Positions 8,429 to 16,014 are shown, counted from the first letter of the stretch. The stretch is 64,000 nt of DNA from Pseudomonas fragi (GCF_900105835.1 NZ_LT629783.1:62001-126000); one strand, 5' to 3'. A program made the numbers and translations. The notes: generated from the sequence alone by a model not told the origin.

Positions 8429-9712
8429 TCAGAACCCGAACTTGTCCCGCAGGCTGTAGTACCAAGCACCCAAAGCAGTCAGCGGTGTACGCAATAGTTG
8501 CCCGCCGGGGAAAGGGTAGTGGGGCAAGTCGGCAAACGCATCAAAACGCTCAGCCTGCCCGCGCAGGGCTTCAGCCAGCACCTTGCCGGCCAGATGGGTA
8601 TAGGTCACGCCATGCCCGCTGCAACCTTGTGAATAATAGATGTTGTCACCGATACGGCCGACCTGGGGCAGGCGTGACAGTGTCAGCAGGAAATTGCCCG
8701 TCCATGCGTAGTCAATTTTCACATCCTTGAGCTGCGGGAAAGCCTTGAGCATTTTCGGCCGGATAATCGCTTCGATATTGGCCGGATCCCGCGCGCCATA
8801 CACCACGCCACCACCGAAAATCAGGCGCTTGTCACCCGACAGGCGATAGTAGTCGAGTAAATAGTTACAGTCCTCGACGCAATAGTCCTGTGGCAACAGG
8901 GTGTTGGCCAGCTCATCACCCAGAGGCTCTGTGGTGATTACCTGGGTACCGCACGGCATGGACTTGGACGCCAGCTCCGGTACCAGATTGCCCAGGTAGG
9001 CATTGCCCGCGACGATAATGAACTTGGCCCGCACCTTGCCCTGGGGTGTATGCACCACAGGATTGGCGCCGCGCTCAATGCGTACAGCGGGAGACTGCTC
9101 ATAAATGGTGCCGCCCAGGGACTCGACAGCCGCGGCCTCACCCAGCGCCAGATTGAGCGGGTGAATGTGCCCGCCGCTCATGTCCAGCAGGCCGCCCTGA
9201 TACTGGTCACAGGCCACCACCTCACGGATCCGGCGCTGATCCAGCAGCTCCAGCGACGTGTTGCCATAGCGTTCCCAGAGCTTCTTCTGGGCCTCCAGAT
9301 GGCCCATCTGCTTGGCGGTGATGGCAGCGAATACACCGCCGTCCTTCAAATCACACTGGATCTGATACTTGGCCACACGCTCACGAATGATCTTGCCGCC
9401 TTCAAAGGCCATTTGCCCCAGCAACTGAGCTTGCTTGGCGCCGACAGTGCGTTCGATCACATCGATATCGCGGCTATAACTGTTAACGATCTGCCCGCCG
9501 TTGCGCCCCGAAGCGCCGAACCCCACTTTCGCGGCTTCCAGAACAGTGACCTTGAAACCCGCCTCCAGCAGGAACAGCGCACTCGACAGCCCGGTATAGC
9601 CGGCGCCGATAACGCACACGTCCGTTTCCACCTCGCCCTGCAGGGCGGGGCGCTCGGGTGCGGGATTAGCGGAAGCTGCATAGTAGGACTGGGGGTAGGG
9701 AGTGTTCGACAT
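8429..9712 (-). CDS. FAD-dependent amine oxidoreductase (PuuB/DadA-like, DAO family)
   Basis: A 427-residue flavoprotein. The dinucleotide-binding motif DVCVIGAGYTGLSSALFLLEAGF lies at about residues 31-53, followed by VLEAAKVGFGASGRNGGQ, the flavin-contact loop typical of gamma-glutamylputrescine oxidase (PuuB) and related DAO-fold oxidases. The C-terminal YSQGCSGHGVTYTHLAGKVLAEAL is the second conserved flavin site. It probably oxidises an amine (polyamine conjugate or amino acid) to an aldehyde or ketone. Several Pseudomonas paralogues exist, so the substrate is uncertain. A PuuA-like ligase is in the window at 40557 but far away. Confidence 0.8.
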   Translation of the reverse strand: MSNTPYPQSYYAASANPAPERPALQGEVETDVCVIGAGYTGLSSALFLLEAGFKVTVLEAAKVGFGASGRNGGQIVNSYSRDIDVIERTVGAKQAQLLGQMAFEGGKIIRERVAKYQIQCDLKDGGVFAAITAKQMGHLEAQKKLWERYGNTSLELLDQRRIREVVACDQYQGGLLDMSGGHIHPLNLALGEAAAVESLGGTIYEQSPAVRIERGANPVVHTPQGKVRAKFIIVAGNAYLGNLVPELASKSMPCGTQVITTEPLGDELANTLLPQDYCVEDCNYLLDYYRLSGDKRLIFGGGVVYGARDPANIEAIIRPKMLKAFPQLKDVKIDYAWTGNFLLTLSRLPQVGRIGDNIYYSQGCSGHGVTYTHLAGKVLAEALRGQAERFDAFADLPHYPFPGGQLLRTPLTALGAWYYSLRDKFGF

Positions 9713-9855
9713 TCTGCAGCCTCTGTTTTATATTTTTTACGAGTGAAGTCGATGCTACCTGAGTTGAAAACGGCCCGCCAGCCACCGGAGGGTGAGTGTT
9801 TTCAGGTTAAAAATAAAAAATTCGACTATTCATAGGGTTAGCTGCAAAAAAGGTG

Positions 9856-9883
9856 TTGACACCCCTCCGCAAATCTATAGAAT
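9856..9883 (+). promoter_or_regulatory. Sigma-70 promoter of tRNA-Val
   Basis: TTGACA (9856-9861) and TAGAAT (9878-9883) are 16 bp apart and about 14 bp upstream of the tRNA, a good match to a strong vegetative promoter. Confidence 0.7.
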
Positions 9884-9896
9884 GCGACCCCACAGC

Positions 9897-9973
9897 AGGC
9901 ACGTAGCTCAGTTGGTTAGAGCACCACCTTGACATGGTGGGGGTCGTTGGTTCGAGTCCAATCGCGCCTACCA
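9897..9973 (+). tRNA. tRNA-Val (anticodon GAC)
   Basis: A 77-nt cloverleaf ending in an encoded CCA. The D-arm has GCTCAGTTGGTTAGAGC, the anticodon stem CCACC/GGTGG with loop CTTGACA (anticodon GAC at 9931-9933), and the T-arm GGTTCGAGTCC. One acceptor pair is an A-C mismatch. The 3' half from the anticodon loop onwards is the attachment site of the island that follows, and the gene remains intact at the left junction. Confidence 0.93.
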
Positions 9974-10039
9974 AACAAAATCCGCTCTGCTGGGCGGTCT
10001 AGAAGGGCTCACCGAAAGGTGGGCCCTTTTTTGTTGTCT
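9929..10039 (+). repeat. Island attachment site, left copy (attL)
   Basis: 111 bp from TTGACATGG in the tRNA anticodon loop to TTGTTGTCT after the tRNA terminator are repeated perfectly at 21105-21215. The two copies, 11,176 bp apart, bracket the integrase-bearing island. Confidence 0.95.
10005..10032 (+). terminator. tRNA-Val terminator (left copy)
   Basis: GGGCTCACC-GAAA-GGTGGGCCC followed by six T. It lies inside the attachment repeat; the second copy is at 21181-21208. Confidence 0.9.
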
Positions 10040-10055
10040 TGGATTTCATGCAGAA

Positions 10056-10099
10056 CGTTCACAAAATATAGGCTTCGTTCACACCGAGCAATGTGAACG
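10056..10099. promoter_or_regulatory. Triple CGTTCACA element upstream of the MazG-like gene
   Basis: CGTTCACA occurs at 10056-10063 and 10076-10083, and its inverse TGTGAACG at 10092-10099. The last two form a perfect palindrome with an 8-nt loop. This is either an operator for the following operon or integrase/excisionase arm sites near attL. Confidence 0.45.
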
Positions 10100-10233
10100 C
10101 CTACAAGACCTGTTCTGAGCTGTGATTCTTCTACATTTTGGTCTTGGTGAGCGTGTGATGTGTTGGCGGCTAGACAGGCTTTGTCGGACTGGTTAGCGTC
10201 CACGCTATCTTGATCATGGTGCATGGAATCGGA

Positions 10234-10593
10234 ATGGACGTACTGAAACAACTGCAGTCCGAACTGGCTGCGTTTGCTAACGAGAGGGACTGGGATCAGT
10301 TCCATACCCCCAAGAATCTAGTGATGGCATTGTCCGGTGAGGTGGGGGAGCTTACAGAGCTCTTTCAGTGGCTCACTGCTGAACAGAGTGAGCGTGCTGT
10401 CCTTGGCGATGAGGCAGTAAAGGCCGTTGAAGAAGAGATGGCCGATGTTCTGCTTTACCTGCTCAGACTGGGAGACAGGCTACAGATCGACGTTGCAGCG
10501 GCGGCCCAAGCCAAAATCAAGCTCAATGCAGAGAAGTATCCCGTTGATAAGTCCAAGGGCAATGCTGTGAAGTACTCAAGGAGAGAGAAATGA
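10234..10593 (+). CDS. MazG-like nucleotide pyrophosphohydrolase
   Basis: A 119-residue all-alpha NTP pyrophosphatase-like protein. GEVGELTELFQWL gives the first acidic helix (ExxE) and EEEMADVLLYLLRL the second (ExxD), the Mg2+-binding pattern of the MazG/dUTPase superfamily; PKNLVMALSGE before them is standard for the short RS21-C6/MazG-like form. Such enzymes cleave (d)NTPs, often non-canonical ones, to NMP and PPi. The start could also be an ATG at 10216; 10234 is chosen because GGAA lies 5 nt upstream and MDVLKQLQ matches family starts. Its stop overlaps the next start (ATGA), so the two products are made together. Confidence 0.85.
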   Translation: MDVLKQLQSELAAFANERDWDQFHTPKNLVMALSGEVGELTELFQWLTAEQSERAVLGDEAVKAVEEEMADVLLYLLRLGDRLQIDVAAAAQAKIKLNAEKYPVDKSKGNAVKYSRREK

Positions 10594-11567
10594 CTGTCGC
10601 AGTTGTGTACCAGCCTTGCTCTGATCCAGTTGCGAGGCAAAACCTTCAGAACACCATACTCAACCCCATCTTTATTGACGATATCGTGCACCTTCTTGAT
10701 CCTGCGCTTGGTGCGATACTGCGAGCAGAGAATCCCTCGGGCAAGCTGTATATCTGGGGGCTATCGCCCAGCAATACCGAAGCTGCTTGGCTGAGAATGG
10801 TTCCAAACGACGTGGTCATCTTCAACGTCAAAGGAGTGGTTACAGTTGCGTCGAGGTTTACTCATCGCACCCGTAATCGAGCCCTTGCTCTTCATCTGTG
10901 GGGGTTTAAAGACGTCAGTGAGGGGATCACTTGGGAGAACGTTTACTTCGTTTCGGATGTACGCCATGTGTCTATTCCATATCCTGACATCCTGCTCTGC
11001 ACCGAAAGCCAGCCTCGTATGTCTTTCAATCGCTTCTCCGAAGCAGACAGTGCAGCGATTATTGCTCGCTACGAGAAGCTACTATACGAGCTTGCTGATG
11101 AGCCTATAAGTATCGAAGAGGCTCGCGTTGAAATTAGTCTCCAGATGGAAACGGATGGTTCTGCTACGAGACCGACTAGAAACGAGCACCGCTTCATCGT
11201 GAAACACCTCTTTAAAGGCTTGCCCACTGGTACATGCTGCATCTGCTTAAACGACTATCCCCGCACCATGCTGGTTGCTGCACACATCAAAAAACGTGCT
11301 TCCTGCGACAGAAAGGAAAAGCTGGATATCGAAAATATCGCAGCCCCTATGTGCCGTATGGGGTGTGACCCACTTTTTGAGTTCGGATACATTTCTGTAA
11401 AGAACGGGGCGGTTGTTAGGCATCCATCCCTCGAAGCGCCTGAGGCTATATCGAGTTACATTGATGGTGTGTTGGGTAATGTCGTACCTGCTTGGAGCCA
11501 GAAAACGAAGAAGTACTTTCAATGGCACAGAGATACGCATGGCTTCGAGCCAGCAGAAGTTCTGTAG
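10590..11567 (+). CDS. HNH endonuclease with N-terminal PUA/EVE-like domain, putative modification-dependent restriction enzyme
   Basis: A 325-residue protein. The C-terminal part has Cys216-x2-Cys219 (CCIC), LVAAHIKKRASC with His232, Asn249, then APMCRMGCDPLFEFGYISV. This is the zinc-knuckle HNH variant found at the end of many restriction-like nucleases. Residues 50-130 (LYIWGLSPSNTEAAW, NDVVIFNVKGVVTVASRF, WENVYFVSDV) have the strand pattern of PUA/EVE-like modified-base readers; that part is inferred from pattern only. AAGGAGAG precedes the ATG, which overlaps the MazG-like stop codon. It probably cuts modified or invading DNA, with the MazG-like partner acting on nucleotides. No cognate methylase is adjacent, in line with a type IV-like enzyme. 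Confidence 0.7.
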   Translation: MTVAVVYQPCSDPVARQNLQNTILNPIFIDDIVHLLDPALGAILRAENPSGKLYIWGLSPSNTEAAWLRMVPNDVVIFNVKGVVTVASRFTHRTRNRALALHLWGFKDVSEGITWENVYFVSDVRHVSIPYPDILLCTESQPRMSFNRFSEADSAAIIARYEKLLYELADEPISIEEARVEISLQMETDGSATRPTRNEHRFIVKHLFKGLPTGTCCICLNDYPRTMLVAAHIKKRASCDRKEKLDIENIAAPMCRMGCDPLFEFGYISVKNGAVVRHPSLEAPEAISSYIDGVLGNVVPAWSQKTKKYFQWHRDTHGFEPAEVL

Positions 11568-12062
11568 CTACTTGAAACCTAGCTACATCACAGTAACTGT
11601 GGTATTTCCCATCGCCTGCGCCGCGAGAGCCATGCACTTGAGGGCGTTCTTCGATTCAGCTCAGGGAAAAATAATGGGGGCGAGTCATTCCGAAACCGGG
11701 GTTATCACCTGAGCTACTTAACGCGAACACGGCCACCCTGTTTTAAAAGCTGGGAAAAGTAGAAATAAGTGATGGAGACCCTACGCACGGCTTGCCTTCT
11801 GTGGCTGTCTTTGACGCTGTTGGTGGAGTGTGACCAGTTGGTATTGGGCGAGAGGTGTGGTGCTGTGTCGGTGTGCTTGGTTGGGCTGTATGTTGCTGTC
11901 AAAGGTGAATGCTCGTTGCACTCGCCTTGGGTTTGCACTCTGGCGTGCATGTCGGAGGGGGGACTGAAACCCTTGTCGGACGTGGTCTGTGGAGGTATTA
12001 CACCTCGATCTTCATTCCGGTATACGCCTACCTAGAGGGGGAGTAGTGAATCTTTCAGTGCG
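11568..12062. other. Non-coding or decayed island segment
   Basis: No open frame with believable codon use on either strand. The stretch around 11618-11690 is similar to 14962-15020 (shared GTGCATG/CTCAAGTGCATG core on the minus strand), suggesting two degenerate copies of one older gene or element. The rest shows no structure I can name. Confidence 0.5.
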
Positions 12063-12233
12063 TTAGGATTTATTCCAGTGCGGTTTGACTGTGGCAATAC
12101 CAATCCCCGGTTCGGCGACTACTTGTGCCTGTGTCATTTCCTTAGCCTTCAGGCGTTGCACCGATGATGCTGTCGTGTCAGTTGCTTCTGGGTGTCCCAG
12201 CTTCTTGCCTTCAGCCTTGGCACGGGTCAGGCC
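12063..12233 (-). pseudogene. Remnant of a serine recombinase, C-terminus only
   Basis: The last 56 codons read GLTRAKAEGKKLGHPEATD, then QRLKAKEMTQAQVVAEPGIG and IATVKPHWNKS. This matches the linker and HTH end of Tn3-type resolvases (GLARAKAEGKKLGRP...IGIATVKRHW). The catalytic domain is absent; upstream the frame turns into unrelated sequence. Substitutions such as Pro in the recognition helix (VKPHW) support decay. It indicates an older recombinase or transposon in the island, separate from the intact recombinase at 15131. Confidence 0.75.
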
Positions 12234-12632
12234 CGGAAGGGAGCAGCCACAGCGGGAGCGTTGTGTGCCGGAGTGTGGCTGGCGGGGTTGCCTCCTATCT
12301 CTAACTCCTTGATTCTGCGATGATTTGTCAGTTAAAACTCGAAGTGTGACAGCGTGTAGGTACACCTGAGCGGTGCACTGTGTGCTGGATTCTATTCTCT
12401 GATCACGCCCGCCCCAAGCTTAAGCGTCTTTCGTTCGCGACGTATTTGACTTGCCAAGTTTAATGTGGCAATAAGCTACTATGGGCGTGACGGCGTCGTT
12501 AAAGAGTTCTGTTACCAAGATGGTGCGATTGCTTCATCGCTTCATTTACCTCTCCGTTGCTTGCAGTGAGCACGCGGTGATGAATTGGTAATCAGCTTTG
12601 TTGACCTAGTTTTCAGTTATGCAAAGGAATGT
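12234..12632. other. Intergenic island sequence upstream of the zinc-ribbon gene
   Basis: About 400 bp with no supported gene. It contains the presumed promoter of the next gene; I see no clear -35/-10 pair or known repeat. Confidence 0.4.
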
Positions 12633-13550
12633 ATGTCTCAGATATCGATCCCTCACGTTGCTTATCATCCGCTCGATCCGCAGCCAGAATTTGTAGCTCC
12701 CACGGATCTTGCCGACTCGCTTAGGCTTCCTCCAGAGCGTTACTTAGATGATGAGCATCATGGCCGAGTCTACTGTCCAGACTGCGGTGTCATCTGCAGT
12801 AGGCGTCCTCGGAAGACCCCCAAGAGAAAAGATGGAGTTTCTGCCTTTTACTTCCACCTGCCAGGCTTCGATATGGTCGAGTGCCCGCATCGGAAAAAAG
12901 GGGGGGGTGGAGGCGGCGAGGACGGTGATGCTAAGCAGAGAAGAGCCATCAACCTTGTTACATTCGCTGGCTGGAAGAGCTTGGAGGACAATGACGAGCC
13001 TGAAGATGACGACGATGATTATCTCCAGCCAAATAGGAAAGAGGCTCAGAACGGCTCTGCGGTAAGCGGTAGAGGAGGGTTCGAAAATTACTTCGATGCA
13101 GACGGAAATCTTTTAAATCCGGGGCGCTTCAAGACCGTTAAACGACTGGTGCAACTGGCTCAAGTAAACCTGAACATTGCTGTTCAGTTTGGCCAGGAGG
13201 ATGCCGTTCGGTTGCATGATCTTATCGTTTCTATTGAAAAGGCTCAGCGAAATATAAAGCCCTATCTGGGGAAAAGTTTCCTGTTCTTCGGTAAGCCTAC
13301 ATCTATTGTGAAAGGGGCATACGGCAGAGTATTTTTCAACTTCAAATCCCCGGAACATGAACTTAGTGGTCACTGCGAGTTGGATATTTTTGAATCCCGT
13401 AGATGGCAGACCTTCGAAAGAGATCGTTATTACCTGTTCTACGGTCTGGTAGAAGGTGATGAAGAGCATTCTATTGTCAGGGTGCTTGAGGCTGGTCAAA
13501 TAGATCGAGTTCCTTTGACTGCCCGGCATCTGTTTGACGGGCTTCGGTAA
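12633..13550 (+). CDS. Zinc-ribbon protein of unknown function with a G8 slippage tract
   Basis: A 305-residue soluble protein starting MSQISIPHVAYHPLDPQPE; AAGGA 8 nt before 12633 decides this start over one 16 codons upstream. Residues 46-88 hold VYCPDC (Cys48, Cys51), Cys55 and ECPH (Cys84, His86), a likely structural zinc site. A Gly/acidic linker follows (KKGGGGGGEDGD, then PEDDDDDY), then a helical region FKTVKRLVQLAQVNL and a C-terminal beta-rich domain with GKSFLFFGKP and GRVFFNF, perhaps OB-like. I recognise no family. The linker is encoded by six A and eight G (12894-12907), a tract prone to slippage that would truncate the protein. It lies upstream of the TIR-like gene but is separated from it by a hairpin. 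Confidence 0.75.
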   Translation: MSQISIPHVAYHPLDPQPEFVAPTDLADSLRLPPERYLDDEHHGRVYCPDCGVICSRRPRKTPKRKDGVSAFYFHLPGFDMVECPHRKKGGGGGGEDGDAKQRRAINLVTFAGWKSLEDNDEPEDDDDDYLQPNRKEAQNGSAVSGRGGFENYFDADGNLLNPGRFKTVKRLVQLAQVNLNIAVQFGQEDAVRLHDLIVSIEKAQRNIKPYLGKSFLFFGKPTSIVKGAYGRVFFNFKSPEHELSGHCELDIFESRRWQTFERDRYYLFYGLVEGDEEHSIVRVLEAGQIDRVPLTARHLFDGLR

Positions 13551-13613
13551 AGCTTTAAGCTGATCTCCTAACTTGAGGTTTGCACTTGGCTGCGTTGCAC
13601 TCCGTCAGTGCAT

Positions 13614-13648
13614 AACGCTCCGTGGGTTACCACAAGCGGAGCGTTTTG
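13614..13648 (+). terminator. Hairpin after the zinc-ribbon gene
   Basis: A perfect 9-bp stem AACGCTCCG/CGGAGCGTT with a 14-nt loop, followed by TTGATATTTG. It is a plausible, not very strong, terminator between the zinc-ribbon and TIR-like genes. Confidence 0.55.
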
Positions 13649-13703
13649 ATATTTGTTGGCTAAGTATTCGAAGTTTGATCGTCGTCTTGAGAGAGTGGGA
13701 AGT

Positions 13704-14474
13704 ATGTCCTTTGAAGCTAAAGTGTTTAAAATATTGATTGCAAGTCCGGGTGATGTTGACGAAGAGCGAGAAGCCATCCCAGAGGTCATCTCTCGTTGGA
13801 ATAACAACAATGCAGAGACAAGTCATGTGGTACTGCTTCCTGTGAAATGGGAAACGCACGCAGCGCCGCTACTTGGAGATAGAGCTCAGGGTGTAATCAA
13901 CAACCAAATAGTAACAACCTGCGACATGGTCATCGGTGTATTCTGGACAAGGCTAGGCTCGCCCACTGGAGTAAGCGAAAGTGGAACGGCTGAGGAAATC
14001 GAGTGGTTCATCGAGAATGATAAGCCTGTAATGGTCTACTTCTCATCTCGGAACATTGATCCTAAGAATCTAGATATAGACCAGTACAAGTCTTTGAAAG
14101 ATTTTGAAAAGAAGATGCAGAAGCTAGGATTGACTGGTTCATACACTAGTATCACTGATTTCAAGGAGCAGTTGCTTAATCAGATTTCGATCAACGTTCG
14201 TGCTCTTCTTCTTGGTACACCCGCACCAAATCAGAAGCCTAGAGAAGTGAAGGAAAAAGCTGCAACTTTGAAAAAGATCTTAAAAGAAAACAAAGTCTTC
14301 ATGGAAGATTATGAGAAAGATGGTCAGGTAAAGTCGTTTGTTGTAAAAGGTGATACTAAGGGTCTAAAGGAGCAGCTAAAAGGGCTCGGCGGCAGATGGA
14401 ATAACACCCTTGGGGGCTGGGTATTCTCTAAGGCTAAGGAGGTTGAAGTGGCCGCATTCTTGAAAAATGCGTGA
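13704..14474 (+). CDS. TIR-like (DUF4062-type) protein with C-terminal LGGRW module
   Basis: A 256-residue protein. The N-terminal Rossmann-like domain begins KVFKILIASPGDVDEEREAI (residues 7-26). It continues with VVLLPVKWE, INNQIVTTCDMVIGVFWTRLGSPTG (66-89), GTAEEIEWF with Glu97/Glu98, and KPVMVYFS. This is the DUF4062/TIR-like layout found as N-terminal effector or signalling domain in STAND and phage-defence proteins. A Lys-rich helical linker (180-200) leads to a small domain KGLKEQLKGLGGRWNNTLGG (219-238) then WVFSK, a module also seen in phage and plasmid proteins. Combining the two in one short polypeptide without an NTPase is unusual. NADase activity is possible but not shown. The start at 13704 has GGGA upstream. 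Confidence 0.7.
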   Translation: MSFEAKVFKILIASPGDVDEEREAIPEVISRWNNNNAETSHVVLLPVKWETHAAPLLGDRAQGVINNQIVTTCDMVIGVFWTRLGSPTGVSESGTAEEIEWFIENDKPVMVYFSSRNIDPKNLDIDQYKSLKDFEKKMQKLGLTGSYTSITDFKEQLLNQISINVRALLLGTPAPNQKPREVKEKAATLKKILKENKVFMEDYEKDGQVKSFVVKGDTKGLKEQLKGLGGRWNNTLGGWVFSKAKEVEVAAFLKNA

Positions 14475-15130
14475 TTGTTCAGGTTTTTAGCGTTAGGGCA
14501 GTGGATATCTCACCGCTGCCCGGATAGAGTCCTGTGCTCTTGCAGCTACTTCGAAGCTAATCAGCCGAACTAATGGCTGAGGCATTAAAGGGTTGTTGAT
14601 GGCGGTGGAATTGCCGCCTCTGGCTCTACCGTCGGGAATGCTTTGCTTGACCAGTGCCAAACTGCGCTTCCTCATGTGACTGGTGACGCAATCATGGGGT
14701 GGCCCAACTGCCGCCAATGGGATGTGCGTAGATCTCCTTGAACGGGTTTTGAAGAATGCGGAGTGTGAATAGCCACCTTCCCAACGACTTTAAAATCTGC
14801 TTTCCTGAATGGTCTGTAACGTTAGGCGAGGCTGTACAGGCAGTAGTCGATTAATCACGTACTCAAGAGCGCTAATGATCCTCTTCAAGCGTTTTTCGCC
14901 ATCCAAGCTCTTACGCTTGCAAATGACATCACATTTGCCAGACCAAGTCCCAACTTCCGTGCCGCAAGGGTCATGCACTTGAAGACCTTTGTTGATGTAA
15001 CGCAATGCAGAATAATGGCGTTAAAGCCAGTGCTATCAAGCAGCGAAATCCCGCCTCAGCCAGAAAGATCCAAGCGGAACCATAAATAAGTTGGGGCACG
15101 CAACATCCCAATCATAGACCGGAAACGACA
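14475..15130. other. Island segment without a supported gene
   Basis: About 650 bp. Short minus-strand frames occur at 14493-14717 and 14790-15005, but neither shows family features or a good ribosome site. The second overlaps the degenerate repeat shared with 11618-11690. I regard this as decayed DNA. Confidence 0.45.
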
Positions 15131-15757
15131 TTAGGCTGGCGCTGTTTCTCGTTTGATTCGATAGACAGTAGCGACACCACAATCAGCCAGTTTGGCAATC
15201 TGATCAGCTGACATTGTTGGATGCTTCCGAATCAGCGCCTGTACCTCCGACCATTTGGCAGCATTCCTCCCCTTGCCTGCTGGCTTCCAATCAGGATCAG
15301 CAGCCTTCTTGTTTTCCAGACCTTGCTTGATGCGTTCCACACGCTTCTCTTGATCCAGCCGTGCCATGGTTGCCATGAGGTCGATCAGCATGTTGTTGAT
15401 CACGTCCATGATTTGACCGGTGATTCCCTTCGCCTCAATGAGCATGTGACTAGTTGGCAGGTCAGCTACAACCAGACGCAACCCCTTCGCCCTGATAGTG
15501 GCCTTGAGCGTGTCCCAGTCAGCTTGTGAGAGGCGACTCAGACGATCTACAGACTCAACCAATAGCACGTCACCCTCTTTGGCAGTATCGAGCAGTGCAA
15601 GCAGCTCAGGACGATTGAGCTTGGTGCCACTGATGTTCTCCGCATACACGCCAACGATGTTCAAACCCTTCTCGACGGCGAACAACTCCAAGGCAACTTT
15701 TGCACGGTTGGCGTCTTGGTCTTTGGTCGATGCTCGGAGGTACAAGTGGGCGTTCAT
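15131..15757 (-). CDS. Serine recombinase (resolvase/invertase family)
   Basis: A 208-residue small serine recombinase. The N-terminal catalytic domain has YLRASTKDQD with nucleophile Ser10 and Arg8, NISGTKLNRPELL, and VDRLSRLSQADW with Asp71, Arg72 and Arg75. Helix E (GQIMDVINNMLIDLMATMARLDQEKRVER) leads to a C-terminal HTH of about 45 residues (SADQIAKLADCGVATVYRIKR). All catalytic residues seem present. It may resolve or invert DNA within the element, or be left over from a transposon; no transposase is adjacent. An inverted repeat 40 bp upstream (15798-15842) is a candidate crossover or operator site. Confidence 0.9.
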   Translation of the reverse strand: MNAHLYLRASTKDQDANRAKVALELFAVEKGLNIVGVYAENISGTKLNRPELLALLDTAKEGDVLLVESVDRLSRLSQADWDTLKATIRAKGLRLVVADLPTSHMLIEAKGITGQIMDVINNMLIDLMATMARLDQEKRVERIKQGLENKKAADPDWKPAGKGRNAAKWSEVQALIRKHPTMSADQIAKLADCGVATVYRIKRETAPA

Positions 15758-15797
15758 GGCTGACTATCCTTTGGAGTCTTGATCTGATAGATTAATG

Positions 15798-15842
15798 ATA
15801 AACTATCGATAGCCTATTTTAAAGACATTACTGATAGTTTAT
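15798..15842. promoter_or_regulatory. Candidate res/operator site of the serine recombinase
   Basis: ATAAACTATC (15798-15807) and GATAGTTTAT (15833-15842) form a 10-bp inverted repeat, with an additional CTATCGATAG palindrome at its inner edge. Its location directly upstream of the recombinase start fits a res subsite or autoregulatory operator. Confidence 0.5.
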
Positions 15843-15943
15843 TTTCGCCACTGCGGAGCGTCCGCCGCACTACCGGATAGGTCTACTCCTTTGATAGCTG
15901 TAATCGACTGAGTTTTTCACTTCGAACTGTAGTGGCGTTTGGG

Positions 15944-15993
15944 TTGAACGATAGCAACTCCAGTGCGTCGGCAATGGAGTTGCTATCGTTCAA
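15944..15993. repeat. 19-bp perfect inverted repeat
   Basis: TTGAACGATAGCAACTCCA and its exact complement flank a 12-nt loop (GTGCGTCGGCAA). It is just downstream of the trypco2-like gene (stop at 16015) but lacks a T-tract on that strand, so it is not a standard terminator. Folded single strand or RNA would be very stable. Confidence 0.8.
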
Positions 15994-16014
15994 ATCATTG
16001 ATTCGTCACGCGCC

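Noticed and set aside
14493..14717. 74-codon minus-strand gene in the island
   Set aside because: No recognisable feature and poor start context; kept as gene-free DNA.
14790..15005. 71-codon minus-strand gene in the island
   Set aside because: No ribosome site, no domain, and it overlaps a degenerate repeat; more likely decay.
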